Below are positions 36,421 through 48,996 of a stretch of DNA of 64,000 nt, in pieces. Made by a program: the position numbers and the translations under genes. Position 1 is the stretch's first letter; every line of letters begins with the position of its first letter. Below the pieces are notes generated by a model. The model was not told the DNA's origin. It worked only from the letters and a program-made list of their open reading frames with translations, and did no database searches. This DNA comes from Chelonoidis abingdonii (Eukaryota; Chordata; Testudines; Testudinidae), in assembly GCF_003597395.2 (NCBI RefSeq), contig NC_133773.1, forward strand, positions 75,467,705 through 75,531,704, written 5' to 3'.

Positions 36421-39185
36421 AGTATATCCGTTAGATCAACTTCTGATCCGGATCTAGGTAGTTAAATCCGATCTAGGTAACCCGACAGCTAGGCAGACTC
36501 AAGCGTACGCCTGGTCACCTAAAATATAAGTAGACATTTCTTTAGATGTATATCTACCGCTATGGTTACAAATAATATGAATTGTTGCAGGATGGCCAAA
36601 TACGCCGAATATTACTTCTATACAAGACCTTTTGTGCAATGTATGAGTGTGTATGATGGAGATAGAATTCATCAATCCTATATTTGTAGGACTGTTTAAG
36701 TACAGTCTTCAGCGAGTATTGTCGCCTATTAGAAACCCGATGAAGTCTCTATCCCGAGGAGGAGATATAGCCCTGAGAGATGACTTTTGTGTATTGCCCA
36801 AGAAGCTGTCGGCTGAGAGAGTTACTCTTGCCTTATTATCCAAGAAAGTATCGTAACCTCTATCCTGAAGTCCACATAGCGCTGCCACTCTCATATTGAT
36901 TGAGATCCAACATCCTTGATCCCCAGGGATACTTTATACCCCACACACTTCGGACAATCACTAGCTGTGTAAAACTTTAGAAGCACTAGCTGAACTCACA
37001 GCAGGTTGGGCGGGGGACCCTCGCACACTCTGTTGATGCAAATGCAGATCTCTAGGTATATCATAGCGATCTTGATATTAAACACTATAATGCAAGTAAG
37101 AAGCCTTAGGTACTTGGTTATTTGTCTTCACCGTGAACGACAGGCCGTTTTTACTAAAGAGGCGGGGACCTATGGAGATACGTCGGAGACAACCAGATAA
37201 TAGTACTTGGTGTGGCATGGTTCAATGGATTAGACCGCATTGAAATCATATTCTCCTCATAAGCCTCTATTACTTCAAATTTCTCTTAAAGTGATAGGAC
37301 CCTTACTGTATATTCTTCCAATGGGGCCCGTCTCTTCAACTTACATATAACTGGCATCACATGATAACAAGCTCTAGACAGTACTTGAGGATAGTGGTAT
37401 CATAGGGAAGAGCCTCAATCCACTTTCTTACCCTACGGTTCCTTCTCTTAATCCTATGCTGCTTCATCTTCCCCAACAATAACGTTTCCTCCACAATGGC
37501 TACATCATGGCGTGCATCTAGAGGGACTCAGTCCACCACGTATTGTCGCCACTCAGAATTTTTTTGCTAATTCAAGCCTTTATTTAGAGCTGTGTGATAA
37601 TTCTATATTACTCCTCTAGACACTTATATCTGCAGCTCAGATAAACTAGAATGCCCTTCGCACCTTCCGCAAAAATGAAATTCCCTAGTAGTAGTGGTGG
37701 TGGTGCTGGTACTTTGAACCCTCATTTAGTTTTTTCCCCCATTAAATGTGCACTTACTTCTATTTTGTCAGGGTTTAGAGGTAATTTAGAAGATCATGGA
37801 TAGGGTTCTTGTAACCATATTCAAGAGGAATTCTACAGAGAGAGGTGTTTGAAACTCCGTAATCAGAGATTGATGGAGGAGATTGACATTGGTGGCTTTA
37901 TAGTCACACACAATTATACATACCTCTTGACCATGAGCTGTCTCTTTAAAGAGCACAGGCGAATGGTAACGCTACACTCCCCATGCTTTTTGCGCTAATA
38001 ATCATACACACTGACTACCTAAGACAGAGACTAACCGTAAATTGTTAACTACATAACGATATCACTACTCCAGTAAAGAGTACACAGACCTTACAGCTGA
38101 AGATTAGACGTCTTTTTAATTATCTCTCTGCCTGACTTCTTAGTCTACCTCAGCCATCGGCCAGGTTAGGGATTTTTTTCTTCAACACTTGATGTTAAAA
38201 TGCCTGCAAAATCCAATTCGGTTTGTTTTAAAACAGCCAGGCGGGATGCATCCCGGTCACGTCCTAGTCTTTTCTCGTCCTGTACATCAAACATACGCAA
38301 ACTATGTGTGAGTAAACTTTTTCTTGAAACATGTGAACTACTGACCCATGCCACCCGACCCGATCACGTCAGATTTATCGCCAACACAAGAACAACAGGT
38401 AGACTTTCCCTCGTATTATTATATCATGTCTTTACCTCTTGGTGCATTTCCCTCAGAGAGGGGGAAGTGAAATTAATGCAAGCATGTTTGTTATATAATA
38501 AATACTGCTCTCAGACTTTATTGTTTCATACCCTAGACTGGAAAGGCTACGTTGTTAGATAGAGCTACCAGTCCTTCCGAGGACATATCTTGCTTAGGAT
38601 ACTACTAAGGGCATAGAGTATCAGTACAGGTTGAGTATTGAGTATATGAAGTGACAATGTCTAGATAATAAGATAATGTTGAGTCTACATCTCATATACA
38701 CTGTGGATCACTAAGGGCTTATACGTGGCCACTCATAAATAGCTAAAACAAATGTACGTGCCGCTGGCTGAACCTTGCCTATAATAGCGTCTAAAGTATA
38801 CAGCAAAGGCTGATGATATTGTCAGACCGACGAAGATGGGTGCCCAACTTGGGTAAAGTACAGAGAAACTCGAATATGGAACAGCCTATTCTTAGGATCT
38901 TTGTATCCTACCTATGGAGACTCTGCAATCGCGATCAACTGGCGATATGAGGAGAGATATGGAAGTAGACACGTCTCTGAGCAATCTGATGATGAGAAAT
39001 CCGTCTGCCCAATTTAAAGCCGCTGATAGCACGAACTCGCAAAATAGACTCACACAAGAAACATAAACTGGCACAAGCCTTATACCAAAGTGGCTGGTCT
39101 CTGAACTGCTAATGAAGCTCTATTCTGCACACACACTATCCTTGATTATGAGTAGATCAGATTGTGACGAGGAGGAGGGAGCGGA
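36421..39185. other. Strongly CpG-rich, repeat-free block of unknown origin
   Basis: I counted 29 CpG in 36421-37440 against 3 in 40021-41040, at roughly similar AT content. No transposon family, gene or long frame is recognised (best: 38200-38562, 120 codons, no motif). The block stops at the LTR-like repeat at about 39186. It could be an unmethylated recent insertion or an uncorrected assembly patch. Confidence 0.45.
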
Positions 39186-39879
39186 AACCATTAACCCTTA
39201 GCTATCTGGTTATAAGTCTTAAACCTGCAGCTGCCAACCAGCCAAGATATATGGTGTTTTGGCAAAACCCTTCCCTGGGGAACCCCGCCAACCCCCCCCC
39301 CCCCCCCCCCTCCTTGGCTTAAAAAGGAGAATTCAAACTCCCTTCCTGTTCCCCCAGACTTTCCCCTCTGGGTTGCTTGAGGGCTTCCACCGATTCAAAC
39401 TGGTTGCATCAAAAAGGATACAAAGTCAATGGTTAAAGAGACTTTTAATTAAAGAAAGAAAGTAAAAATGTCTCTGTAACATCAATGATGGAAATGCTTT
39501 ACAGGGGTACTCAGATTCATATAGACTAGAGGACCCTCCAGCCGAAGATAAATTACAGCAAACAGAGGTAAAAATCATTTCCAGCAAAAGAGACTTTTAC
39601 AAGTTAAGGAAAACAACATAAGACTATCCGCCTTGCTGGCTTATCTGCAATTTTAAAACATGAAAGACTGATTCAGAAAGATTGGGAAAGCCTGGGAATA
39701 GTTTCCGTCCCTCTCATCCCGAGAGGAACACGAATAAACAAAAAGCACAAACAAAAACTTCCTCACAAGATTTGAAAGTATCTGTCCCTATTGGTCCTGG
39801 TCAGTGTAGCCAGTTTACTGAGCTTCTTAACCCTTTACAGGTAAAAGAGACATTAACCCTTAACCATCTGTTTATGACA
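39186..39879 (-). mobile_element. LTR-like repeat on minus, related to 4859-5709
   Basis: Read on minus from 39879 it starts TGTCATAAACAGATGGTTAA and shares about 70 bp with the start of the 4859 copy. It then contains 'gacagatactttcaaatcttgtgagg' and an A/T-rich 'tttaattaaaagtctcttt' zone. A 19-base C run lies at 39292-39310. At 39188-39217 a second start-like sequence (AACCAGATAGCTAAGGGTTA on minus) appears in the same direction, as if a second copy begins there. Confidence 0.6.
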
Positions 39880-40229
39880 CGTGCACAGAACATCTTGATG
39901 AATCATTTACTATAAGGTAAGAAACTGTTATTGTATAGTTGAAACTTTATATTTGAACTGAACAAATGAGAGCAAATGTTTGCTTGGAAGACAATATGAA
40001 ATAGGATTATTGCAACCGTAGGTATATAGGGAGGTATTTGTAAACTAAATCCAGCAGTTTGTTTTATGCCAAATTTGTAATAGTTTAACTATTAGCAACA
40101 TATATCATGGAGTATAGGTGGAGTTCTGATATGCATGTGAATAGATTATAGTGGTGCATTTTATTTTGTTTGATAAGAGATATAATATGGATGTGCTTGA
40201 TTGTACAGAGTACTGTTTCCATTTCCATA

Positions 40230-40430
40230 TTATGCCAAGTTAAGATTCAGAATTACATAGTTTTCAGCTGTATGGCCTTGGATAATTAATTTACAGTAAC
40301 TTCTGTACCTCAGTTTTCAATATCTGTAAAAAGAGAGTGATGACTGCCTGTTTGCCTCACAGGAGCACTGTAAGGATTTATCGTTTGCCTTATGCTTTGA
40401 AAATGTGGAGTACTAATAATTTCTCTAACA
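40230..40430 (+). repeat. MIR SINE
   Basis: Core words of MIR in order: 'tatggccttggataattaattta', 'ctgtacctcagttttcaatatctgtaaaaa', 'gactgcctgtttgcctcacaggagcactgtaaggattta' and 'gctttgaaaatg'. MIR is an old amniote or mammal-wide tRNA-derived SINE, so this is a fossil. Confidence 0.75.
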
Positions 40431-42469
40431 TTGTAGGTATAGTTTTCAAAGTTCTTTAATTTAAACCAGACAATTCCTTTCCTTATCCACTTATTTAGGC
40501 TCCATCTTATGTGAGTCTTAAATGTTTAACTCTTCTTGAAATCCTCCTCTCTAAGTACTTCAAAGTTGTACCAGTACTGTAACAAAATATGGAAGCTGGT
40601 GCTGGATGGGCTTCTTTGCTTGAGTTTCTTCATCAAACTAATATTTATCTTGTGTTATAGTGACACCGAGACCTTGCAAGATTATCGACTTAAATTTTAC
40701 TCCCTCCTTTTGTCTCACACACTACTGTTAAATCCTGCATTTCTGTGTCCACTTTGTGCTATATAGTTCAAAATGAATAGCCTGTTGATATTAAGAGTTG
40801 TGATTTTTTTCTGCCATGCATCCTATTTCTAGCAGTGCACTCTAGCAATGCACTCTTCTTCACTATTCCATAGCTCCATCTGTCTGTTCCTGGAAAAAAT
40901 CATGCTCAGCAGCCAGAGTTGTGCTAAGGGCTTCTCAATGCCAAGGCACACAAATGCCTTGAATAGGTTGTTCTTTCTGACATGGTAGAAAATCCTCAAA
41001 CAAGAGCACCATTACCCCCAGTTCAGAATTTTGCAAATGTATACAAATTGGAAGGCTTTAAAAATAAAAATAAAGTTAAAATGACCATTGTGCAATCTTT
41101 ATATATTGTTTTGTGGTCTTAAGTAACAGCCAATTCATATTTTGTTTCTGATCTGTCCGTGCTGATTTTTGTGTTCCTTTTTTTTCATGGAGATGTTCTA
41201 GCAGTCATTTGTTAACAAATTAACAGCTTGTAGTTAAGCATCAGAATGAGATTAAGAAAGGGTTTAGTGTATTTTAAAGTGATTTCAACTTTTGCTGTTA
41301 AGATACTGCTTTGATCCACTGATCATTGATTGTCCCCACTATTAACTATCCACACATGCATTATTCTCTAGTAGTCTTGTCTTGTTCTTCATAGATTACT
41401 GGTCAACAGAGATGGCATGTTCACTTCCAGTCTGACTTATTCCCCCTTGGTATAGATAGACCTAAACGTTTGGTTTTTAAAAACAAAAAAAACCCTCTTC
41501 TTTAACATCAGCCATTTTCATTAACTCCCAAAATTCAGCCATTATTTTCAAACTTAATGGTCTATTAAAATTTACTGAGCCATTGTTCTGTAATAGGAAA
41601 GTATGACGATAAATAGTCATCAAGCAAATCTAAACGTCTTTGGTTAGTAAAAACTATCTACTGAAATAATAAGTCGTACACTGAGTGAATTATTCCAACA
41701 CTTTTATTGCACTGTAACCATTACAGGTTCTCTCTGGATTCCCCCATTTAGTTTTACTGTGAAACTGTCCCTTGTCAATTTGCAGCACATGCACACTTTT
41801 CATTCACTCTAGTTTCATTTTGTCTTAACCTCAGTTATTTTGAAATAAGACTGTCATTGGTGCAAGTCCTTGAAGACTCTTACAGGTTTCTTGCCCCGTT
41901 GCCTAAATTCTATATCCTCTGAAGGCTTGTTGTTATACTTTATGAACCCTTTAATGGATTTCCAAGGTTTATAGTACTGTGCAAACTGCCTTGTTCAAAT
42001 GTGAAACGGATTCAATTGGCAGTAGGACAACAACTCATATTTTTCTGGTTGCCTCAGCTAATGAGGGTCAATAGACTTATAGTGGATATTTCATAATCTG
42101 ATAATAAACTCCTTGAATAACCTTGCTTAAGACATGGAGTAGTTGAAATCTGATAGATTTGACTTGCTTTTCCAATTTATTTAGCATTGCAGCTCTCAAT
42201 AGATGGGACTGTTCTCAGAACCTTGAAAAGTGGCCTTTTAAGTAAAATCCTCAACAATAAGCCCCACTTAATCGTAAACAAACCAACCACTCACACAATC
42301 CACATTATTTGTGTCTTTGTTCAGCCAGTCGGTATGTATGTGTCTGCTTTATTGTCTGTTTCATTTTAAAATGTAAGCCATTATAGCAGGGAGTCTGTTG
42401 TACTAGACCAAGAATACTGATTGCACTTTGTAAATAAGCACAACAGAAGTAAATATTACCATTTGGTTT
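40431..42469. other. Intergenic DNA without recognised features
   Basis: CpG-poor, AT-rich DNA with short chance frames only. I see no exon, RNA gene or young repeat here. Confidence 0.6.
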
Positions 42470-42660
42470 TTGTTTTAGTCATGCCAGGAGCCCCTAGCAT
42501 GATACACACACATAGTAAAATACACAAAAGAGTTTACACTCTAAATAAACAAGACAAAGGATTAAAGAGAATTATCCGTGTTTTATAGAGGGTGAACTGA
42601 GAGATTTTGTTACTTGCCCAATGTTACACAGACAGTGACGGAGTGGGAGGCAGTCTACTA
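42470..42660 (+). repeat. Amniote MIR-like SINE
   Basis: It reads 'gccaggagcccctagcatgatacacacacatagta', 'agtttacactctaaataaacaagacaaagg', then 'gaactgagagattttgttacttgcccaatgttacacagacagtga'. This is the layout of amniote MIR-type SINEs whose 3' part is the 'gacttgcccaaggtcacacag' core. Confidence 0.65.
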
Positions 42661-43418
42661 TCTGGAGATAACCATAGTGCAGCATACTGCAGCTGCAACC
42701 TTTCCCACAACATGCTGCCTCTTTCTTTGAAGCTTCGTGGTTGTGAGGTGTAGGAACTGGTTATGCTAGCTTTGTGGTGCCTAGCTGGGGAGTGGTTCCC
42801 AGTTTCTATCCCCTTTCCACTACCTGATTGGAATAGGCCACAGAATCTGACCCCCATCCTTTTTAATTTTGCCTAGTAGATGAGTAGAACTCAAGAGATG
42901 GAGAATAACATCTTTTAAGAAATTTCAGCTCCTCTAATGCACAGTCTACAGTAGAAGAGGGCATTTGTGTTCAAATTACTATTTCACGATACAGTACAAA
43001 CATTGGTCATCTTAAATCAGGTTGTGAAAGTGCATGAATTGCCAGCACGGCCGATGTCAAACAACATTTGAGACTGATTCTCAGAAACCAAGAGTTCAAT
43101 CCTCAGTGCGCTGAGTTTACCACTAGTCAGCTGAAATGTCCTGGCATACCTGAAAGTAGCCACAGGGCTTCTCTAAGTCAGCCAGTGGCAGTGGTTCTGT
43201 AGGGACTGTTGCACTGGCTAAAGATCAGGCAGCACTCCATAACCTACATTTTGGCACTCTCATTATGAGTAGAAGGGGAATTCTCTACAGCCCCTTCAGA
43301 GTAGATTTTTTTGACTGCTTTCTGCTGCTCCTGAAGCAATGCAAAGTGGCCAGGACCAAAGATCTGGTTCCATCTTTTCAAAAATCAGTCTGGAATACAG
43401 TTCTTAAATCTATTAAAA

Positions 43419-44010
43419 CAGGGGTGGGCACAATTTTTGGCCCGAGGGCCACATCAGGGTTGCAAAACTGTATGGAGGTCTGGGTAGGGAAGATCGTGCC
43501 TCCCCAAACAGCCTGGCCCCCATCCCCACCCGACACCTCCCACTTCCCTCCCCCTGACTGCCCTCCTCGGAACGCCTGATGCATCCAACCCCCCTGCTCC
43601 TTGTCCCCTGACCTCCCCTTTCTGGGACCCCCTGCCCCTTATCTGGACCCCCCTGCTCCCTGACTGCCCTGAGCCCTATCCACACCCCTGCCCCCTTACA
43701 GGCCCCCTGGGACTCCCATGCTTATCCAACCTCCTCCACATCCCCTGACTGCCCCCTGGGACCCCTTGTCCCTTATCCAACCCCCCCACATTTCCCACCC
43801 CCTTGCCATGTTGCTCAGAGCAGCATATCTGGCAACTGCACTGCCTCACGAGCCAGGAGTGTGCAGCCCCGACGCCCAGAGCATTGCCTGCGTCTCGGTG
43901 TGGTTGCGGGGGAGGGCGGACAGCAGAGGAGGGGCCTGGGGGCTCAAGGGCCAGGCAGTACAGTCCCACAGGCCGGATGTGGCCCGTGGGTCATACTTTG
44001 CCCACCACTG
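43419..44010. mobile_element. hAT MITE (CAGGGGTGGGCA...TGCCCACCACTG), 592 bp
   Basis: The ends CAGGGGTGGGCACAATTTTTGGCCC and GGCCCGTGGGTCATACTTTGCCCACCACTG are inverted repeats. The flanks TATTAAAA (43411-43418) and GATTAAAA (44011-44018) match at 7 of 8 positions. The GC-rich body with repeated 'ccccctgac' blocks opens several long but meaningless frames on both strands. Confidence 0.85.
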
Positions 44011-45390
44011 GATTAAAACATGGTTTCTTCACTGGTGGGCAAAGCAAATCTGAAATTAGTTCGGAAACTTTTAGAACATGACTGTTGACAGAACCTAAGG
44101 TGAATGAGATTCTACTCTTCTTGCAGCTGTGTAATGTGGATAATATATAGGGCTGTATCACACCATCAGTTCTTAATCAGAACGTTCCTCACAAATAAGC
44201 TGTCAATACTGGGGATGTGGCATAGTAAGCATGTAAGGTTGGTTGGTTTGTTTAGCAACAAGTAACAAACCCTCACAGTAGATTTAGTTATTCCAACAAT
44301 ATAGTAGTTTTACCTCGGAAACAAAGAAGAAATTTTATTCCTCTTTGGTTCTTGACAATGTGCATTTGTGCATCATCTTCCACCCTCATGGGAACCAGGA
44401 AAAAAACAACAACCAAACCTATTACTAAAAATAACATCCTGTACTGAGTAAACTAAAAGTGTTATTCAGAAATAATGTTTGAACCTGAACTTCTCAAGTC
44501 ACAGAATTTACTAAAGGATCATTCTTTGTTATTGCCTCAGTAATAATCATTATACAAAATTAATAAGGTTGCCTCTTACCACAAGTAAAGCTCTGGAAGT
44601 GTAGGTTGTTCATCTAAATGAAGCATATAAATTTGAGTTTCCTATTTTAGTGTAGTTTATTGGCTAGCTTAGACAGAAGTGTCTACCAAAATGTAAACAG
44701 TTTAGTTTTTAAGTTACATTTTTTTCATACAAGATTGACATTTTCTGCTTTTTCCAGATAACAGTAGCCAACACTCTTATCAGGAAGAAGATTGGCTGCA
44801 GTCATCGTATGCATAAATGGTCTGCTGTTGGGCCTTAGTTTTGAATCTTTTCCTAAACACAGACATATTTCTCAGCAACCTAACCAAACTGGTTCTTGTG
44901 TCCAGAAAAATCACTATATAGCTTACAGGAAAATGAACTGCAGATAAACACTTAAAATGAAGTTCAAATTAAACAAAACTCTCTAATAACTCAGGGGATA
45001 TTCCATATGTTTAATCAACTTTCTGTACCTTTCTGGCTTTGAGCTTTGGCCAAATTATTCTTTCTTGTGAGATATAGCTATAGATGCCCTAATCAAACAG
45101 CTATAATTGGGGGAAAATTGAGTTTTCAATTGAAATGTTTTCTTCCACAAATGATTTTTATAGATACATAGATAGCAAGGTTGTTTGAGAACTCCAGAAA
45201 AATTAAACAGCATTATAAGTGTTTCAGGTAGAGATTAGGTTAAATATAACTTAGGTGTGAAAAATTTGTCATTGGGTAACACTGCTCTACAGCCAAAATG
45301 CTTCTGAATAAATATAGTCAAACTTTTTACTAATTCTGGGTCAATGAGATTGAAAATGATGCTTAAAATTGTTGATTGGCTCTAGTCTAG
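44011..45390. other. Intergenic DNA upstream of the 45.4 kb reading frame
   Basis: CpG-poor, AT-rich DNA. No promoter, terminal repeat or upstream exon of the following frame is evident. The last bases form an acceptor-like CTCTAGTCTAG ending at 45390. Confidence 0.5.
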
Positions 45391-46494
45391 CTGTTGGGCT
45401 CCAGACTACAGCAGTGGAATCTCCTGGCAGGTGATGTTAGGGTTTCCATGTTCCGTGACCGTCAAAAGGATCTTGTCCCATTCTTCTTCATGGAAGGTGA
45501 TCTTGTAGCCTGCAATACCATCGATGGTGTGATGGCAGCCCTCAACATCGTTCACGATCCAGATGAGTGGAGACTGTTCATTGATTCATCGAAGACGAGT
45601 CTTAAAGCTGTTTTGCTGCATAATGGCAATGTTTTGCCATCAATTCCAGTTGGTCATGCAGTCCATATGAAGGAAACCTATGACAACATGAAACAACTTT
45701 TGAGGTGCATAAACTATGACCAACATCAGTGGCAGCTTTGTGGCGATTTGAAGGTTGTTGCTCTCTTGCTTGGTCTGCAGACTGGATACACAAAGTACTG
45801 CTGTTTTCTCTGCGAATGGGATAGTCGTGCAAGAGATTCCCACTACATCAAGAAAGACTGGCCACTCCGACAGTCATTGGAGCCTGGGAGGAAAAGTGTT
45901 CAGCATCCACCACTTGTTGAATCAAGGAAGATTTTGTTACCACCCTTACACATCAAGCTGGGTCTGATGAAGAACTTTGTCAAGGCCATTGACAAAACAC
46001 AAGCAGCTTTCAAGTACCTCCGTGGAAAATTTCCAAGGTTAAGTGAAGCTAAGATAAAGGAAGGTGTCTTTGTTGGTCCTCAGATTCATGAACTTCTTCG
46101 AGATGATGCATTTGACCATGCACTGCGTGGCAAGGAAAAGACGGCATGGAAAGCCTTCCAGTTAGTGGCAATAAATTTTCTCGGAAACAACAAGGCAGAC
46201 AACTACAGGTTGTTGGTGGAAAACCTCCTCAAGGCATACAAAAGCCTTGGTTGCAACATGTCACTAAAGATACATTTTTTGCACTCTCATCTAGATTTTT
46301 TTCCACCGAACTGCGGAGCAGTGAGCGACGAGCACGGCGAGCGATTTCACCAGGACATTGCAACAATGGAGAAACGCTATCAGGGCAAATGGAGCCCATC
46401 AATGCTTGCAGACTATTGCTGGACAGTGACAAGAGATGCTCCATTTAATGAATACAAGAGACAAGCCAAGAAGCGCCGAGTAGACACTGAATAG
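45391..46494 (+). CDS. Intact transposon-derived, putative RNase H-like (DDE) protein, C-terminal body
   Basis: This is the longest closed frame in the window: about 368 codons, no stop, ending TAG at 46492-46494. I know the family only as an uncharacterised, multi-copy protein of arthropods, cnidarians and some vertebrates. Counting from 45394: a strand-like WRLFIDSSKTSLKAVLLH with Asp64; CGDLKVVALLLGLQ with Asp118; YCCFLCEWD with a C-x2-C pair (137/140); LLPPLHIKLGLMK (181-193); KIHFLHSHLDFF; SDEHGERFHQD with Glu316; and a basic tail KRQAKKRR. The D...D...CxxC...E order suggests, by inference, an RNase H-like DDE transposase fold. Family similarity (GSRLQQWNLL) begins before the first ATG (45448), and an in-frame TAG at 45388-45390 precedes it. 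So an upstream exon spliced at 45391 or a 5'-truncated copy is needed. It has no frameshift, unlike other elements here. Confidence 0.7.
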   Translation: MLGSRLQQWNLLAGDVRVSMFRDRQKDLVPFFFMEGDLVACNTIDGVMAALNIVHDPDEWRLFIDSSKTSLKAVLLHNGNVLPSIPVGHAVHMKETYDNMKQLLRCINYDQHQWQLCGDLKVVALLLGLQTGYTKYCCFLCEWDSRARDSHYIKKDWPLRQSLEPGRKSVQHPPLVESRKILLPPLHIKLGLMKNFVKAIDKTQAAFKYLRGKFPRLSEAKIKEGVFVGPQIHELLRDDAFDHALRGKEKTAWKAFQLVAINFLGNNKADNYRLLVENLLKAYKSLGCNMSLKIHFLHSHLDFFPPNCGAVSDEHGERFHQDIATMEKRYQGKWSPSMLADYCWTVTRDAPFNEYKRQAKKRRVDTE

Positions 46495-46536
46495 GACTAA
46501 ACTATGTACATAATAGTTTTTTGCCTTTTGTTTCAT

Positions 46537-46542
46537 AATAAA
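46537..46542 (+). terminator. Polyadenylation signal after the 45.4 kb frame
   Basis: AATAAA lies about 43 nt after the stop, followed by T-rich sequence ('ttttatttatataacccttttgctg'). The spacing suits a short 3' UTR and hints that the frame was, or is, transcribed. Confidence 0.5.
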
Positions 46543-48996
46543 TTTTATTTATATAACCCTTTTGCTGATTTTTAAAGTGTTACATAAACAGGACAGGTGA
46601 AATATTATCATGTAAAGCAACCATAAACACATGAAAAGACCTAGGTTTACAATTTATGATTAAAACTCTACTATCTACACAATATACATAGACATAAAAT
46701 GTAAAAACTTAAATATCTTAGAAACAGTAGCCAATCAGTTGTTTTAATTGTCATATTTGAATTCAGCACATCAAAATACATAATAAATAGCACATTTTAT
46801 CTCTGAAGCAGACGACTTCTCAAAAATTGTAGACCAGTGTAATAGGAGGCGCAAACAATCTTGTTGATTAACAAAAATGTTAGTGTTCTGTGTATAATAA
46901 GATGGATTTTATTTCAGTTACATTACCAGGAATCACTTAAGAGGAGAAAGAACTACTAAAGACCTGGGGGTTTTTTGGAATTTTTTTGCGGGGGGTGGAT
47001 GGGGGTGGGGTAGGGTAATATATTTACAGTATACCGTTATCACAGGTTCTGGTCTGTATTAGTTCTGTATATATGCTGGTAACATAAGCAGTTGCACAAA
47101 TACTAATACTTTTCATATCAACACTTTTTATACCAGGAGAGCAAGGCTTTCTGAGTGATCATCTTTTTTTTCTTTTAGCAAAAGAGAATGTGTGTTAAAT
47201 ATCCACTTTTATACATCTCTTCAACATTATCTATGGTGCTTTAGCCAGATACTACTCCTTTTCCTTTCTTTTGACCCAATGTCGTTAATGGACCATACAG
47301 ATGATGTTAGCTGTTTGTTAAGCTGGAGTTAGGTGAACACAGATAGTATTCCACTTCATGTATTCAGTAGCCATGACTGTTAGCGAGGATAGAACTATGA
47401 CCTTGAATTCTAATACTTAAGCATTACTACCACTGACACCTATGTCCTCTCAGTGGGACAACCAACGCAGAATATAAGCAACTTGTCCTTTTGCCTTCCC
47501 TTACAACACCCAATGCCTACAAAATTAACACCTGCTGTAATTTCTTGTCTCAAACTTCTCCCCACAGTAGAAAAGGGAGATTGATAAGACTGAAATTTAT
47601 CACATCTGATGCACTGAATGGGTCAACATGTTTCACAGACCTGCTGCTGTTATTTAGAAGGTACCTCAAATAGTCTTCAACGTATTGGCAATTTAGAGGT
47701 GAGACTCTTTCTGTGTCAAATAACTGAGTTTTACCTCAGGTGTAAGGGAGATCACCCATACGGTAGATGTCTCTTCCTCCTGATGTTTCCTTCCATTTAG
47801 AAATGCAGCTGTGTATTCTTTTCCCAAAATCTCCTCCTTTGGATTCTGGAATATATATTTGGGGATTAGGAGTTTTAGCTGTCACTGGTATTGTTTCTTC
47901 TAATACTACAGCTACTTCTGCTGATTGGTATTGTCCCCACAGCTCCTTTTGGTCTTTAGTGCTGTTGCAGGGGAGAAGGAGAAAAACAGAATGTCCTTGC
48001 CAATGTTATTAGGGTCAATAGGATCATAGTCTACTCTAAGTGCACATGCAGCAAAAATATCAAATTTGTTTAGGTAATGTCCGTATACAGGATAGTATGC
48101 TAGAAATATTGGTTAGCAGTTCAAAAATAGTTAGATTAATACTTTAACTTTCCTACAGTTGTATTGTTCTAATATATAGATAAGCAAAGAAATTCCTCTA
48201 AGTCCTCATCCTTTTCTGAATATTCATTAAACTAAGTCATTCAATTTCATATGTTCCCCCACCCCCCATCTTACTGAAGGGAAAATTTATAGTGCAACAT
48301 CTTACTCTTTCAGGTGAATACAATGTTGTTTTTTCCTTAAAATTATTTTATTGTTTCATAACTAGTACTTTTTCCAGGAGTAGAATACTGTTTGTATGAT
48401 TGGCTGAGAGTGTTTCAGTGCTTTATGTAATTCCTATGAGACATTGAGAGGAAATAAATAGGATCAATCAACTGACATCACTTAAGTGATTCTGTTGGCA
48501 TCTGCTCTGCATGTATTGTAGAGAATATAAAACCATTTGGAGGATTCTTCAGTAAAAGAGAGGTATGAGTGGGTTTTCTGTTGATGTATCCAGCACATGA
48601 AGCTGAAGTATTTTGATCGTATTTCATGAATAAGGTTGCAATCTGGAAAAGGTATTGTTGGGAAGAATACCAGGAAAGCAATAATCCAGTGCATTAGCAA
48701 AATTTTAACTAGAGAGGTTTATAAATCAGCCTTGAGAAAGACACTGGGGAATAAACACTTAAATAGTGAACCCATAAATCTGAAAATGATTCTGACTGAT
48801 GAATACAGTATATACATTCATGTCAACTAGACACTGATATATTTGGATAATTATTTGCATAGGAAATCTTGTAAATCTATATGATGTCATCTATGTGTTT
48901 GCATTTCTCCTTTCTGTTCTAGTTGCAAGTAATTGTAGTGTAACCTCTTAGTTTCATCAAGTATCAGAATTCTTTTTAGCAATGGTTAAAGCTAAG
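46543..48996. other. Intergenic DNA without recognised features
   Basis: AT-rich, CpG-poor. It holds a G-rich patch near 46985-47015 and only short frames (60-81 codons) without motifs. Confidence 0.55.

Noticed and set aside
38200..38562. 120-codon frame in the CpG-rich block
   Set aside because: No start context, motif or splice support; composition looks random. Kept only as a note in the block's description.
43265..44081. Several overlapping frames of 90-111 codons on both strands
   Set aside because: All lie in the GC-rich body of the hAT MITE at 43419-44010; Pro/Gly-rich repeats, no motif.
45448..45450. First ATG of the 45.4 kb frame as the true start
   Set aside because: Family-like residues (GSRLQQWNLL) are encoded upstream of it, so translation probably starts in a missing upstream part or the copy is truncated.
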